Positions 18,409 through 28,995 of a stretch of 64,000 bases of DNA are shown piece by piece. The stretch is from Gammaproteobacteria bacterium. GTDB lineage: Bacteria; Pseudomonadota; Gammaproteobacteria; Burkholderiales; Rhodocyclaceae. Made by a program: the position numbers and the translations under genes. The stretch spans positions 62,001-126,000 of the forward strand of contig JAHJHI010000051.1 in assembly GCA_018824085.1 (NCBI GenBank), written 5' to 3'. The notes beneath the pieces are model-generated. The model saw only the letters and a list, made by a program, of their open reading frames with translations. It had not been told where the DNA came from and ran no database searches. The first letter of the stretch is position 1; every line of letters begins with the position of its first letter.

Positions 18409-19686
18409 TCAGTGCGTCTCCGTAGGCAGTGGGTGCGTTGAGTCCTGAGTGGCATCCGCGTTGTTCTGGGCGGGGCTGCCTACCATGTCGAAGGCGGTCG
18501 AGGCGGTGCGTACCATGGGCACGAAGCGCGACTGGTGTTCGACGTCCGCCGGCACGCGACGCATCATCGTCGAGGCGGTGATCGCGAGTATCCCCTGTGT
18601 GAGGGCAAACCACACGGGCAGCGCAGCGGGGCCGAACTGCGCCATCGCCAGGCCCGCGATCAGCGGACCGAGGGCCGCGCCGGTGCCGTGCACCAGCAGC
18701 AGGCCGCTGCTGCCCTGCAGGATTTCATGGGCGTCAAGCCGGTCCATCATGCGTGCAACCGCCATCGGATACAGCGCGAAGGCGAAGCCCCCATAGACGA
18801 AACCCGCGATGGCAACCGCCTGGATGCCGCCCTGCGGCGCGAGCAGCAGCAGCACCGCGCAGGCCGCAGCCGCGAGGGACACCAGCGAGATCACGCGACC
18901 GCGGTCATAGCGGTCCGAACACAGGCCGATCGGCCACTGGAAGACGGCGCCGCCGATGATGCTCGCGCTCATGAACCAGGCGACGCCGTCGGTGCCCAGT
19001 CCGTTGCGGTCCGCCCATACGGCGCCGAGACCCCAGAACGCACCCATGGCCAGGCCGGAGGCAAACGCCACGGCGAGCGCCATCGGTGCGCGCCCGTACA
19101 GTGTGCGCAGGTCGATTGCCGCCGCGCGGTCGACCTGTGGCGGATGCATGCGCGTTGCGGCGACCGGCATTGCGGCCGCGCATATCAGTATCGCGGCGAG
19201 CGCGAACTGCACGTGCCCGCCCGGCACGCCGACGTGCAGCAACTGCTGTGCGAGCGCCAGCGAGCCGAGGTTCACCGCCATGTAGGACGCAAAGATGCGC
19301 GAGCGGTGGGCTGGCGTGGCCTGGCAGTTGAGCCAGCTCTCGACAATGGTATAGAGGCCCACCATGGACACACCGGTGAGCAGGCGCAGCGGCGCCCACA
19401 CCCAGGGTGACACGGCGAGTTCGTGCAGCAGCACGGCGCAGGTGACGGCCGCCGTGAAGAATGCAAATGCGCGGATGTGACCGATGCGCTGGATGAGCCA
19501 GGGCGCGAAGCGCGTGCCCACCAGGAAGCCGGCGAAAAACAGCGAACCGAGCAGACCGAGGAAGGGGCTGCCGAAACCTTCGATGTTGCCGCGAACCGCA
19601 AGCAGCGTGGTCAGCAGCCCGCTGCCGAGCAGCAGCAGGGCCGCGCCGGACAGCAGTGACGCAAGTGGCAGTATATGGACAAGCAA
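18409..19686 (-). CDS. MFS transporter, YcaD-like
   Basis: A 425-aa protein with about 12 hydrophobic helices. It has the family loop RFAPWLIQRIGHIRAFAF after TM2 and the YcaD-like stretch GLYTIVESWLNCQATPAHRSRIFASYM. The start is most likely TTG 19686 (reads MLVHILPLAS), because a strong GGAGGAGAA site lies just upstream; an in-frame ATG further upstream at 19755 would add 23 residues with no ribosome site or membrane character. It precedes ggpPS by 44 bp, so it may move a solute, sugar or precursor linked to osmolyte synthesis. That link is positional only; the substrate is unknown. Confidence 0.8.
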   Translation of the reverse strand: MLVHILPLASLLSGAALLLLGSGLLTTLLAVRGNIEGFGSPFLGLLGSLFFAGFLVGTRFAPWLIQRIGHIRAFAFFTAAVTCAVLLHELAVSPWVWAPLRLLTGVSMVGLYTIVESWLNCQATPAHRSRIFASYMAVNLGSLALAQQLLHVGVPGGHVQFALAAILICAAAMPVAATRMHPPQVDRAAAIDLRTLYGRAPMALAVAFASGLAMGAFWGLGAVWADRNGLGTDGVAWFMSASIIGGAVFQWPIGLCSDRYDRGRVISLVSLAAAACAVLLLLAPQGGIQAVAIAGFVYGGFAFALYPMAVARMMDRLDAHEILQGSSGLLLVHGTGAALGPLIAGLAMAQFGPAALPVWFALTQGILAITASTMMRRVPADVEHQSRFVPMVRTASTAFDMVGSPAQNNADATQDSTHPLPTETH

Positions 19687-20064
19687 TGGCTTCTCCTCCG
19701 TTGCATGGAGTGGAAGCGACCTGACGCGGGGGACAAATGGAGCGCGGATCGTCAATCCTGATCCGCGAAAAAACGCAGGGCCGCGCGAAGTAATGATGGC
19801 GGTGATCAGTTACAGCCGTAAGAGTTTAACAGATCGTTTCCGCACTGCAGCGGAACCGCCCGCGCCTGTCGACGTTCAACACCGGCGTAACATCGCGCAC
19901 GCAAAGCCTGTCCGGATGTTTACAAATCGTTCACACGGAACTGCCGCAGGCCGGCATGCCATTTACACCGACACACGATAATCCTGTTTCCCGTCCGGTT
20001 TCGCCAGGTTGCGTTCCGGTCTCCGACTTCATTTTTCGCCGCGACTGCATTCCATCAAGAACCC
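19687..20064. promoter_or_regulatory. Divergent intergenic region, MFS-ggpPS / second RND operon
   Basis: 378 bp without a credible gene; it should hold both divergent promoters. Visible symmetry: a perfect 8-bp inverted repeat CGCGGATC-N9-GATCCGCG at 19743-19767, and TTCCGC-N6-GCGGAA at 19838-19855. I could not identify a convincing -35/-10 pair for either direction, and no known osmostress or two-component binding site is recognisable. Confidence 0.4.
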
Positions 20065-21329
20065 ATGACAACCACCGGAAAGAATGCGCCCGAGGCGGCG
20101 CGCCGGCCTCGCTGGCCCTGGATATTCATGTTCCTTCTGCTGGCCGGCGTCACCGCCGGCTGGTTCGTCGCACGTGACCGGACGGCACCTGCCGAAGGCG
20201 CCGGCGGACCGTTCGGCGGCCCCCCCGGCGGGCGGCGCATGGGGGCGAAGTCAATGTCGGCTCCGCGCTGGCGACACGCGCCGACCTGCCGGTACGCATC
20301 GAAGCGCTCGGCACGGTGACGCCGCTGGAGAGCGTGGTCGTGCGCAGCCGGGTCGAAGGCGAACTGCGCTCGCTGCACTTCACCGAAGGGCAGCGCGTGA
20401 AGAAGGGAGACCTGCTGGCGCAGATCGATCCGCGTGCATTCGAGGTCGAGCTGGCGCAGGCAAAGGCTGCGAGGGCGCGCAACCAGGCGCTGCTCGTCAA
20501 TGCGCGCGAGGATCTGGCGCGCTACGACACCCTGCTCGGGCAGGACTCGATCGCCGCGCAGCAGGTCAGCAACCAGCGCTCGCTGGTCCGCCAGTACGAA
20601 GCTGCGGTGCAGGCGGATGACGCGACGATCGCCAGCGCCCGGCTGTCGCTGCACTATGCGCGCATCACCGCGCCGATCAGCGGCCGCATCGGCCTGCGAC
20701 AGGCAACGCCCGGCAATCTGGTGCGCGCCGGCGACGCCGACGGCCTGCTCACCATCACGCAGTCGGCGCCGATTTCGGTCGTGTTCGCGCTGCCGGAGCC
20801 GTCCCTGCCGGGCGTTCGCGCAGCCATCGGCGGCGGCAAGGGGCTCGTCGTCGAGGCGCGCGACCGGGACAACAAGACCGTGCTGGCGACCGGTTCGCTG
20901 CGCATCCTCGACAACCAGATCGACGTGGCCACGGGCACCGTGAAGGCGCGTGCGATCTTCGACAACGCGGACGAGGCGCTCTTTCCGAACCAGTTCGTCA
21001 ACGTGAGCGTGCGTCTGGCCACGCTGGCCGGCGTGGTCGTCGTGCCGGCGTCGGCGATCCAGCGCGGCGATTCCGGGCCGTTCGTCTATGTCGTCGGGCC
21101 GGATCTGACGGTGTCGATGCGGCCGGTGAAGATCGGAGAACTGGACGGCGAGCGCCAGCAGGTCAGCGAAGGGCTGCTGGCGGGCGAGCGCGTCGTGACC
21201 GACGGCGTCGACCGCCTGCGCGAAGGTGACAAGGTCAAGGTGGACGGCGCGTCCGCCGCAGCGCGCAAGGACGCGCGAGCGGCCGGCCGGCCGGAATCGG
21301 GCGGGCCTGCCGCAGCGCCTGCGCACTGA
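20065..21329 (+). pseudogene. mdtA: RND periplasmic adaptor (MdtA type), frameshifted near its N-terminus
   Basis: The gene reads in two frames. From ATG 20065 there is a cytosolic N-terminus and a membrane anchor (WPWIFMFLLLAGVTAGWFVA), then a Gly/Pro-rich linker that ends out of frame at 20319. The rest continues one base back in frame: GEVNVGSALATRADLPVRIEALGTVTP, then a lipoyl/hairpin/barrel adaptor with RVEGELRSLHF and VVPASAIQRGDSG, to the stop at 21327-21329. The slip lies within roughly 20220-20250, which holds a run of seven Cs (20220-20226) and five Gs (20241-20245); one extra G would restore a continuous ~420-aa MdtA. Either a sequencing or assembly error or a real homopolymer mutation would explain it. 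A shorter product from GTG 20316 would lack the export signal. Confidence 0.8.
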
Positions 21330-21341
21330 CCGGACGACACC

Positions 21342-24300
21342 ATGAATCCGTCCCGTCTGTTCATCCTGCGGCCGGTCGCCACGTCGCTGCTGATGATTGC
21401 GCTGCTGGTGGCCGGGGCGCTCGCCTATCGCCTGCTGCCGGTGTCCGCGTTGCCGCAGGTCGACTACCCGACGATGCAGGTCGTCACCTTCTACCCGGGC
21501 GCGAGCCCGGATCTGACGGCGTCGCTGATCACCGCGCCGCTGGAGCGCCAGTTCGGCCAGATGCCGGGGCTGGCGCAGATGAACTCGATCAGCTCGGCCG
21601 GCGCGTCCGTGGTGACGTTGCGCTTCGGGCTCGACATTTCGCTCGACACCGCGCAGCAGGAGGTGCAGGCGGCGATCAACGCGGCGACCACGCTGCTGCC
21701 GCAGGAGCTGCCGGCACCGCCCGTCTACAGCAAGGTGAATCCGGCCGACGCGCCGGTGATGACGCTGGCCATCAGTTCCAGCGCATTGCCGCTGCACCGG
21801 CTGGAAGAAGCGGTGAGCACGCGTCTCGCGCAGAAGATTTCCCAGCAGTCGGGCGTCGGACTCGTGAGCATTTCGGGGGGCCAGCGTCGCGCCGTGCGGG
21901 TGCAGGTGAATCCGGCGGCGGTCGCCGCCTACGGACTGAGTCTGGAGCAACTGCGCGCGGCGGTCGTCAGCACGAGCTCCAGCCAGGCCAAGGGCGGCTT
22001 CGACGGGCCGATGCGCTCGACCACGCTGGACGCCAACGACCAGCTGCGTTCGGCAGACGAGTACCGGCGCAGCGTCATCGCATGGAAGAACGGTGCGCCG
22101 ATCCGGCTGCAGGACGTGGCGGAGGTCGTCGACGGGCCGGAGAACCGGCTGCTCGCCGCCTGGGCGAACACGACGCCGGCACTCATCCTGAACATCCAGC
22201 GCCAGCCGGGCGCCAACGTGATCGACGTGGTCGAGCGCATCCAGGCGCTGCTGCCCGAACTGCAGAATTCGCTGCCGGACGCGGTCGACATCGCCGTGCT
22301 GACGGACCGCACCGGATCAATCCGCACGTCGGTTCATGACGTTCAGACGGAACTCGTCATGGCGGTCGCGCTGGTCGTCATGGTCATCTTCATGTTCCTG
22401 CGCAATGTGCGTGCGACGCTCATCCCGGCCGTCGCGGTGCCGCTGTCGCTGATCGGCACCTTCGCGTTCATGTACATGGCCGGTTTCTCGGTGAACAACC
22501 TCACGCTGATGGCGCTGACGATCGCAGCCGGTTTCGTCGTCGATGACGCGATCGTCATGACCGAGAACATCGCGCGCCACCTCGAATCCGGATGCACCCC
22601 CATGGAGGCCGCGTTGCGCGGTGCGCGCGAGATCGGCTTCACCATCATTTCGCTGACCGTGTCGCTGGTCGCGGTGCTCATTCCGCTGCTGTTCATGCAG
22701 GAGGTCGTCGGGCGGCTGTTCCGCGAATTCGCGCTCACGCTGACCATCGCCATCCTGCTGTCCGCCGTGGTGTCGCTGACGCTGACGCCGATGATGGCGG
22801 CGCGCCTGCTCAAGGCGCAGCCGGTGCATGACGCGCATCAGGCGGAGGGCTGGTTCGCGCGGCTCACCGCCGGCTACGCGCGCTCGCTGCGCTGGGTGCT
22901 CGAACACCAGCGCCTCACGCTGCTCGCCACCGTCGCCACCTTCGTGCTCACCGCGCTGCTCTACCTTGCCGTGCCGAAAGGCTTTTTTCCGGTGCAGGAC
23001 ACAGGCCTCATCCAGGGCATGTCGGAAGCCGCTCCGACGGTGTCGTTCGCCGCCATGAGCGAGCGTCAGCAGGCGCTTGCCGAGGTGCTGCTGCGCGACC
23101 CGGATGTGGAGAACATCAGTTCCTTCATCGGTGTCGACGGCCAGAACGCGACGCTCAACACCGGCCGCATGCAGATACGCCTCAAGCCGCTGGACGAGCG
23201 CAGCGCGCGCGCGCCGGAGATCTCCCGCCGGCTCGAGGCGGCAGCGCGCGAGGTCGCGGGCGTCACGCTCTACCTGCAGCCAGTGCAGGATCTGACGATC
23301 GAGGACCGGGTGAGCCGTGCGCAGTATCCGTTTGTCGTGCGCGCCACCGATCAGGGTGATCTGCTCGAGTGGGTGCCGCGCCTGGTGGAAGCGCTCGGCC
23401 GCTCGGACAAGCTCGCGCAGGTGTCGACCGACCTCACGACCGGGGCGCTGCAGGCCTATGTCGACATCGACCGCTCGGCGGCGGCGCGCCTCGGCGTCAC
23501 CGTCGCGGACATCGATGCGGCGCTGTACAACGCCTTCGGCCAGCGCCTCATCTCCACCATCTTCACGCAATCGAGCCAGTATCGCGTGGTGCTGGAGGCA
23601 CTGCCGCAGTTCCAGCAGGGGCCGCAGGCGATTTCGCAACTGCACGTGCTGTCCGCGACCGGCGAGCAGGTGCCGCTGGGGGCGCTGGTGCGCGTGGAAG
23701 AGCGCGCGGCGCGGCTGTCGATTTCGCGCCAGGCGCAGTTTCCGTCGGCGACGGTGTCATTCAACCTGCCGGACGGCGTGTCGCTCGGCGAGGCGGTCGA
23801 CGCCGTCGATGCGGCGCGCGTTGCGCTGGGAATGCCGGCTTCGATGACGCTGAACTACGAGGGCGCGGCCGAGGCCTTCCGCGCGTCGCTGACCGACACG
23901 CTGTGGCTGATCCTTGCGGCCGTCATCACGATGTACATCGTGCTCGGCGTGCTGTACGAAAGCTTCATCCATCCGCTCACCATCCTCAGCACGCTGCCTT
24001 CGGCGGCCATCGGCGCGCTGCTCGCGCTGCTCGGCACCGGCCAGTCGCTCGACATGATCGCCGTCATCGGCATCATCCTGCTGATCGGCATCGTGAAGAA
24101 GAACGCCATCATGATGATCGACTTCGCGCTGGACGCCGAACGCACTGAAGGCAAGGCGCCGGTCGACGCGATCTACCAGGCCTGCCTGCTGCGCCTGCGC
24201 CCGATCCTGATGACGACGCTCGCCGCGCTGCTTGGCGCGCTGCCGCTGATGCTCGGCGGTGGCATGGGTTCGGAGCTGCGTCATCCGCTCGGCCTGACGA

Positions 24301-24425
24301 TGGTCGGCGGCCTGCTGGTGAGCCAGGTGCTCACGCTGTACACCACGCCGGTCATCTATCTGGCATTCGGCCGGCTGTTCGGCGCGCGCGTTGCGCCGGC
24401 CGTGCCGCGGGGCAGTGCGTCGTGA
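21342..24425 (+). CDS. mdtB: RND efflux pump subunit, MdtB/MuxB type
   Basis: A 1027-aa RND transporter. It begins [22 protein letters not shown], the MdtB-type first helix. The TM4 proton-relay aspartates are in [14 protein letters not shown], and the TM10 lysine lies in [14 protein letters not shown]. In the MdtABC family two different RND proteins form a heterotrimer, and this is the first of the pair. It follows the adaptor gene by 12 bp and overlaps mdtC by 4 bp (GTGA). Known MdtABC/MuxABC systems export novobiocin, bile salts and flavonoid-like compounds; that range is only suggestive here. Confidence 0.93.
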   Translation: MNPSRLFILRPVATSLLMIALLVAGALAYRLLPVSALPQVDYPTMQVVTFYPGASPDLTASLITAPLERQFGQMPGLAQMNSISSAGASVVTLRFGLDISLDTAQQEVQAAINAATTLLPQELPAPPVYSKVNPADAPVMTLAISSSALPLHRLEEAVSTRLAQKISQQSGVGLVSISGGQRRAVRVQVNPAAVAAYGLSLEQLRAAVVSTSSSQAKGGFDGPMRSTTLDANDQLRSADEYRRSVIAWKNGAPIRLQDVAEVVDGPENRLLAAWANTTPALILNIQRQPGANVIDVVERIQALLPELQNSLPDAVDIAVLTDRTGSIRTSVHDVQTELVMAVALVVMVIFMFLRNVRATLIPAVAVPLSLIGTFAFMYMAGFSVNNLTLMALTIAAGFVVDDAIVMTENIARHLESGCTPMEAALRGAREIGFTIISLTVSLVAVLIPLLFMQEVVGRLFREFALTLTIAILLSAVVSLTLTPMMAARLLKAQPVHDAHQAEGWFARLTAGYARSLRWVLEHQRLTLLATVATFVLTALLYLAVPKGFFPVQDTGLIQGMSEAAPTVSFAAMSERQQALAEVLLRDPDVENISSFIGVDGQNATLNTGRMQIRLKPLDERSARAPEISRRLEAAAREVAGVTLYLQPVQDLTIEDRVSRAQYPFVVRATDQGDLLEWVPRLVEALGRSDKLAQVSTDLTTGALQAYVDIDRSAAARLGVTVADIDAALYNAFGQRLISTIFTQSSQYRVVLEALPQFQQGPQAISQLHVLSATGEQVPLGALVRVEERAARLSISRQAQFPSATVSFNLPDGVSLGEAVDAVDAARVALGMPASMTLNYEGAAEAFRASLTDTLWLILAAVITMYIVLGVLYESFIHPLTILSTLPSAAIGALLALLGTGQSLDMIAVIGIILLIGIVKKNAIMMIDFALDAERTEGKAPVDAIYQACLLRLRPILMTTLAALLGALPLMLGGGMGSELRHPLGLTMVGGLLVSQVLTLYTTPVIYLAFGRLFGARVAPAVPRGSAS

Positions 24426-27400
24426 GTGCCTGGGCCTGGTCGATACATCGTCCGGTGGCGACCACGCTGCTGACGTTCGCCGTCGCGCTGGCCGGCGCCA
24501 TTGCGTTCCGGCTGCTGCCGGTGGCCGCACTGCCGCAGGTCGACTTCCCGACGATATCGGTGAGCGCGTCCTTGCCGGGCGCCAGTCCGGAGGTGATGGC
24601 GGCCACCGTGGCGACACCGCTCGAACGTGCGCTCGGACGCATCGCCGGCGTGACGGAAATGACCTCCAGCAGTTCCGAGGGCAACACGCGCGTGACGCTG
24701 CAGTTCGAGCTGGAGCGCGACGTCGAGGGCGCGGCGCGCGACGTGCAGGCGGCGATCAATGCGTCGCGCGCGTCGTTGCCGAGCAGCCTGCCGTCCAACC
24801 CGAGCTATCGCAAGATGAATCCGGCGGACGCGCCGATCATGATCCTGTCCATCACGTCGGACACGGTGCCCATTCCGCAGCTGTATGACGTCGCCTCGAC
24901 GGTGCTCGCGCAGAAGATCGCGCAGATAAGCGGCGTCGGCGAGGTCAATGTCGGCGGCGGTGCGCTGCCTGCGATTCGCGTGCAGGTGAATCCGGATGCG
25001 CTGCATCAGGCGGGTCTCACGCTGGAGAACGTGCGTACGCGCATCGCCGAGAACAACGTCAACCGGCCCAAGGGCTTCGTCGAGCAGGACGGGCGCTACT
25101 GGCAGATCGAGGCGAACGATCAGGCGCGCCGCGCGGCCGACTATCTGCCCATCATCCTGCGCCACACCTCGGGCGCGGCCATCCGCCTGGGCGACGTCGC
25201 GCGGGTCGAGGATTCGGTGCAGGACGTGCGCAACCTCGGGCTCACGAACGGCAAGCCGACGGTGCTGCTGGTGCTCACCAAGCGCCCGGGCAGCAATGTG
25301 ATCGAAACCGTGGAAAGCGTGCGCGCGCTGCTGCCCGAACTGTCGGCCAGCCTGCCGGCGTCGGCCAGCATGGAAATCGCGATGGACAGTTCGGTCACCA
25401 TACGGGCCGCGCTGCATGAAGTGGAGATTTCACTGGTCGTCGCGGTCGCGCTGGTCATCTTCGTGGTGTTCCTGTTCCTGCGCAATGCGCGCGCGACGCT
25501 GATTCCGGCGGTGGTGGTGCCGGTGTCGCTGGGCGGCAGCTTTGCCGCGATGTATCTGCTCGGTTTCAGCCTGAACAACCTGTCCTTGATGGCGCTGACC
25601 ATCGCGACCGGCTTCGTCGTGGATGACGCCGTGGTGGTGATCGAGAACATCGCACGCCACATCGAACGCGGGCTGAAGCCTTTCGATGCCGCGATCGCCG
25701 GCGTGCGCGAGGTCGGTTTCACCGTGGTGGCGATCAGCCTGTCGCTGGTCGCCGTGTTCATCCCCATCCTGCTGATGGGCGGCGTGGTCGGACGGCTGTT
25801 CCGCGAATTCGCGCTCACGCTGTCGATCGCCGTCGGCGTGTCCATGGTGGTGTCGCTCACGGCGGCGCCGATGCTCGCCGCGCGGTTGCTGCGCGCCGGA
25901 AAGCCGGCCGACGAGGCGCGCTGGCAGCGCGCGCTCGCGCGCGTGTTCGACGACGTGCAGAGCGCGTACGCGCACAGCCTGGACTGGGCGCTGCGCCACA
26001 CGCGCATCGTCATGCTCATCTTCATCGGCGCCGTGGCGCTGAATGTGTGGCTGTTCATCATCGTGCCCAAAGGCTTCTTCCCGCAGCAGGACACCGGGCG
26101 CCTGTTCGGCAACCTGCGCGCCGACCAGACCATTTCCTTCCAGGCGATGTCGGTCAAGATGAAGCAGGCGGTCGACGTCGTGCGGGCGGACCCGGCCGTG
26201 GACATGGTGAGTGCCTTCGCCGGCGGCGGGCGGCGCAGCCAGAACAGCGCGAGCTTCTTCGTCAATCTGAAACCGCTGGCGGAGCGCGGCGTGTCGTCCG
26301 AGAAGGTGATGGGGCGCCTGCGCGGAAAGCTGTCGCAGATCGAGGGCGTGCAGCTCTTCCTCGTGGCGGCGCAGGATCTGCGCATCGGCGGGCTGCGCTC
26401 GTCGTCGCAGTACCAGTTCACGCTGACCGGCGACAGCCTTGATGCGCTGGACGAATGGGCGCCCCGCGTGCGCGACGCGATGCGCGACCTGCCGCAGCTG
26501 GTGGATGTCGGCACCGACCGCGAGGACCGTGCGTCGCAGACCATGCTGGTCTATGACCGCGACACGCTGGCGCGTCTGGGCATGACGCCGGGCGGCGTGA
26601 ACCAGATTCTGTACGACGCCTTCGGACAGCGCCAGGTGAGCACGCTGTACGAACCGCTGAACCAGTACAAGGTGGTGCTGGAGGTTGATCCGGCGCGCGC
26701 GCAGGACCTGTCGGCGCTGGAGTCGGTGCGGGTGGGCGCGGCCGACGGCGCACTGGTGCCGCTGAGCACGTTCGCGCGCGTCGAGCAGGGCACGATGCCG
26801 CTGTCGATCGCGCATGTCGACGGACAGATATCGACCACCATCTCGTTCGGCACCGCCGAAGGCGTGACGCTTGCGCAGGCGATGGATGCGGTGCGCGGCG
26901 CGATGCGCAGCATCGGCGTGCCGGCCGGCATCAACGCCGGTTTCCAGGGGTCGGCGCGCGCCTTCCAGCAGTCGCTGTCGAGTCAGCCGTTGCTCATCAT
27001 CGCGGCCATACTCGCGGTCTATTTGGTGCTCGGCATCCTGTACGAAAGCCTGATCCATCCGCTGACCATCCTGTCCACGCTGCCGTCGGCCGGCATCGGC
27101 GCCATCCTCGCGCTGATGGCTTTCAACATCGAATTCGGCCTGATCGCCATCATCGGCGTGCTGCTGCTCATCGGCATCGTGAAGAAGAACGCGATCATGA
27201 TGATCGACTTTGCACTCGACGCCGAACGCCGGCTCGGGCTCGATCCGAAGGACGCCATCCGGCAGGCCTGCCTGCTGCGCCTGCGTCCCATCCTGATGAC
27301 CACGCTGGCCGCCATGGTCGGCGCGCTGCCGCTGGCCATCGGTTTCGGCGAAGGCGCCGAGCTGCGCCAGCCGCTTGGCATCGCCGTCGTGGGCGGCCTC

Positions 27401-27517
27401 ATCGTGAGCCAGTTGCTGACGCTCTACACGACGCCGGTCACCTATCTCTACCTGGAACGCTTCAGTCGCTACTGCGCCCGCCGTCTTGGCGCCGCAGCGC
27501 GCACGGTCACGTCATGA
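24422..27517 (+). CDS. mdtC: RND efflux pump subunit, MdtC/MuxC type
   Basis: A 1031-aa RND transporter, the second of the heteromeric pair. It has a GTG start whose GTGA overlaps the mdtB stop. TM1 begins [21 protein letters not shown]. The TM4 aspartates are in [15 protein letters not shown], and TM10 has [14 protein letters not shown]. It differs from the upstream pump over the periplasmic porter domains but shares the overall fold, as expected for an MdtB/MdtC duplication. Its stop overlaps the outer-membrane factor start (ATGA), so the whole operon is translationally coupled. Confidence 0.93.
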   Translation: MSAWAWSIHRPVATTLLTFAVALAGAIAFRLLPVAALPQVDFPTISVSASLPGASPEVMAATVATPLERALGRIAGVTEMTSSSSEGNTRVTLQFELERDVEGAARDVQAAINASRASLPSSLPSNPSYRKMNPADAPIMILSITSDTVPIPQLYDVASTVLAQKIAQISGVGEVNVGGGALPAIRVQVNPDALHQAGLTLENVRTRIAENNVNRPKGFVEQDGRYWQIEANDQARRAADYLPIILRHTSGAAIRLGDVARVEDSVQDVRNLGLTNGKPTVLLVLTKRPGSNVIETVESVRALLPELSASLPASASMEIAMDSSVTIRAALHEVEISLVVAVALVIFVVFLFLRNARATLIPAVVVPVSLGGSFAAMYLLGFSLNNLSLMALTIATGFVVDDAVVVIENIARHIERGLKPFDAAIAGVREVGFTVVAISLSLVAVFIPILLMGGVVGRLFREFALTLSIAVGVSMVVSLTAAPMLAARLLRAGKPADEARWQRALARVFDDVQSAYAHSLDWALRHTRIVMLIFIGAVALNVWLFIIVPKGFFPQQDTGRLFGNLRADQTISFQAMSVKMKQAVDVVRADPAVDMVSAFAGGGRRSQNSASFFVNLKPLAERGVSSEKVMGRLRGKLSQIEGVQLFLVAAQDLRIGGLRSSSQYQFTLTGDSLDALDEWAPRVRDAMRDLPQLVDVGTDREDRASQTMLVYDRDTLARLGMTPGGVNQILYDAFGQRQVSTLYEPLNQYKVVLEVDPARAQDLSALESVRVGAADGALVPLSTFARVEQGTMPLSIAHVDGQISTTISFGTAEGVTLAQAMDAVRGAMRSIGVPAGINAGFQGSARAFQQSLSSQPLLIIAAILAVYLVLGILYESLIHPLTILSTLPSAGIGAILALMAFNIEFGLIAIIGVLLLIGIVKKNAIMMIDFALDAERRLGLDPKDAIRQACLLRLRPILMTTLAAMVGALPLAIGFGEGAELRQPLGIAVVGGLIVSQLLTLYTTPVTYLYLERFSRYCARRLGAAARTVTS

Positions 27518-28920
27518 ACAGACACCTCTTGCTCATTGTTCCGGCGCTGCTCGCCGGCTGCACGACGGTCGGCCCGGATCACCGGACGCCGGCCATGGAT
27601 CTGCCCGCCGCGTATCGCGCGGCCGACGGCTGGAAACCGGCCGAGCCGTCCGATCACCTGCCGCGCGGCAACTGGTGGCGCGCCTATGAAGATCCGGCGC
27701 TCGACGCGCTGATCGAGCGTCTCGACCGCGCAAATCCGGACCTGCAGTCCGCGCTCGGCAGCTTCCGCCAGGCGCGTGCGGCCGCCGCGCAGGCGCGCGC
27801 CGGCTTCCGGCCCGAGGTCGGCCTGTCGGCCTCGGCCAGCCGCAGCCGCGGCACCGCGATACAGGGGCGCTCCGCCAATCTGTCCAGCACGACACAGCTG
27901 GCACTCGACGCAAGCTGGGAGGCGGACCTGTGGGGACGCATCGCGCGCGAAGTCGAAGCGGCTGGCGCGGAGCTGGCCGGCAGCGGTGCGGATCTCGCTT
28001 CGGTGCGGCTCGCGCTGCATGCGGAACTGGTGCAGAACTACTTTCAGCTGCGCTCGACCGACGGTCAGCGCGATCTGTATGCGCGTACCGTGGCGGCGTA
28101 TGAGCGGGCGTACGAAGTCGCGGGCAACCGCGTCGCGGCCGGTGTCGCCACGCACGGCGACGAGGTTCAGGCGCTGGCGCAACTGCGCGCGGCGCAGGCG
28201 CAGGCGGTCGACCTTGACCTCACGCGCACCCAGCTGCAGAACGCGATTGCCGTGCTGGTCGGCGAGGCACCGTCCGCCTTTGCGCTCGACGTGGCTGCCG
28301 GCGAGCTTGTGCAGCCGCCGTCCACACCGGTCGGCCTGCCGTCCGCACTGCTTGAGCGCCGGCCCGACGTGGCTGCCGCCGAACGGCGGGTGGCTGCCGC
28401 GAACGCGCGCATCGGCGTGGCGCAGGCCGCGTGGTTTCCGTCGCTGACGTTGTCGGCGTCGACCGGCTACGCCGGCAACAACTTCGCGCAGTGGTTTTCG
28501 GCGCCGGCTTTCGTGTGGTCCTTCGGACTGTCGACGGCGCAGGCCGTGTTCGACGGTGGGCGACGCGACGCGCAGATCGAATCGGCGCGCGCCGCGCACG
28601 ACATCACCGTGGCGCAATACCGGCAAACCGTGCTGGGTGCGCTGCAGGAGGTCGAGGACAATCTGAGTGCGCTGCGTCTGCTCGAAGACGAAGCGGTGCT
28701 TCTGGCGCAGGCGCTTGCCGCGTCGCGCGAAGCCGAGTCGCTCGCTCTGAACCGCTATCGGGCCGGCACGGCGAGCTACACGGAGGTCATCACGGCGCAG
28801 ACGGCCGCACTGAACAACGCGCGCAGCCTTGTTCAGCTGCGCGGACGGCAGTACTCGGCGAGCGCGCTGCTGAACAAGGCGGTCGGCGGTGGCTGGGAGG
28901 GCGCCGCCGCTGCGCCATGA
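27514..28920 (+). CDS. Outer-membrane efflux lipoprotein of the MdtABC-type system (NodT/OprM family)
   Basis: A 468-aa TolC-fold protein. Lipobox LLAGCTTVGPDH gives Cys at about 15 and the family start VGPDHRTP. NWWRAYEDPALDALIERL and two OEP repeats follow, then LLERRPDVAAAERRVAAANARIGVAQAAWFPSL. It overlaps the mdtC stop by 4 bp. E. coli MdtABC borrows TolC, whereas here, as in Pseudomonas MuxABC-OpmB, the operon carries its own channel. It ends 75 bp before the LysM-FecR gene, with no clear terminator. Confidence 0.92.
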   Translation: MNRHLLLIVPALLAGCTTVGPDHRTPAMDLPAAYRAADGWKPAEPSDHLPRGNWWRAYEDPALDALIERLDRANPDLQSALGSFRQARAAAAQARAGFRPEVGLSASASRSRGTAIQGRSANLSSTTQLALDASWEADLWGRIAREVEAAGAELAGSGADLASVRLALHAELVQNYFQLRSTDGQRDLYARTVAAYERAYEVAGNRVAAGVATHGDEVQALAQLRAAQAQAVDLDLTRTQLQNAIAVLVGEAPSAFALDVAAGELVQPPSTPVGLPSALLERRPDVAAAERRVAAANARIGVAQAAWFPSLTLSASTGYAGNNFAQWFSAPAFVWSFGLSTAQAVFDGGRRDAQIESARAAHDITVAQYRQTVLGALQEVEDNLSALRLLEDEAVLLAQALAASREAESLALNRYRAGTASYTEVITAQTAALNNARSLVQLRGRQYSASALLNKAVGGGWEGAAAAP

Positions 28921-28995
28921 GGCGCAAATGCATATTGCGCGGATGCAGATTGAATTCGGTCATAGAATTACGGCATTTCCACGACGGAGACGCCC

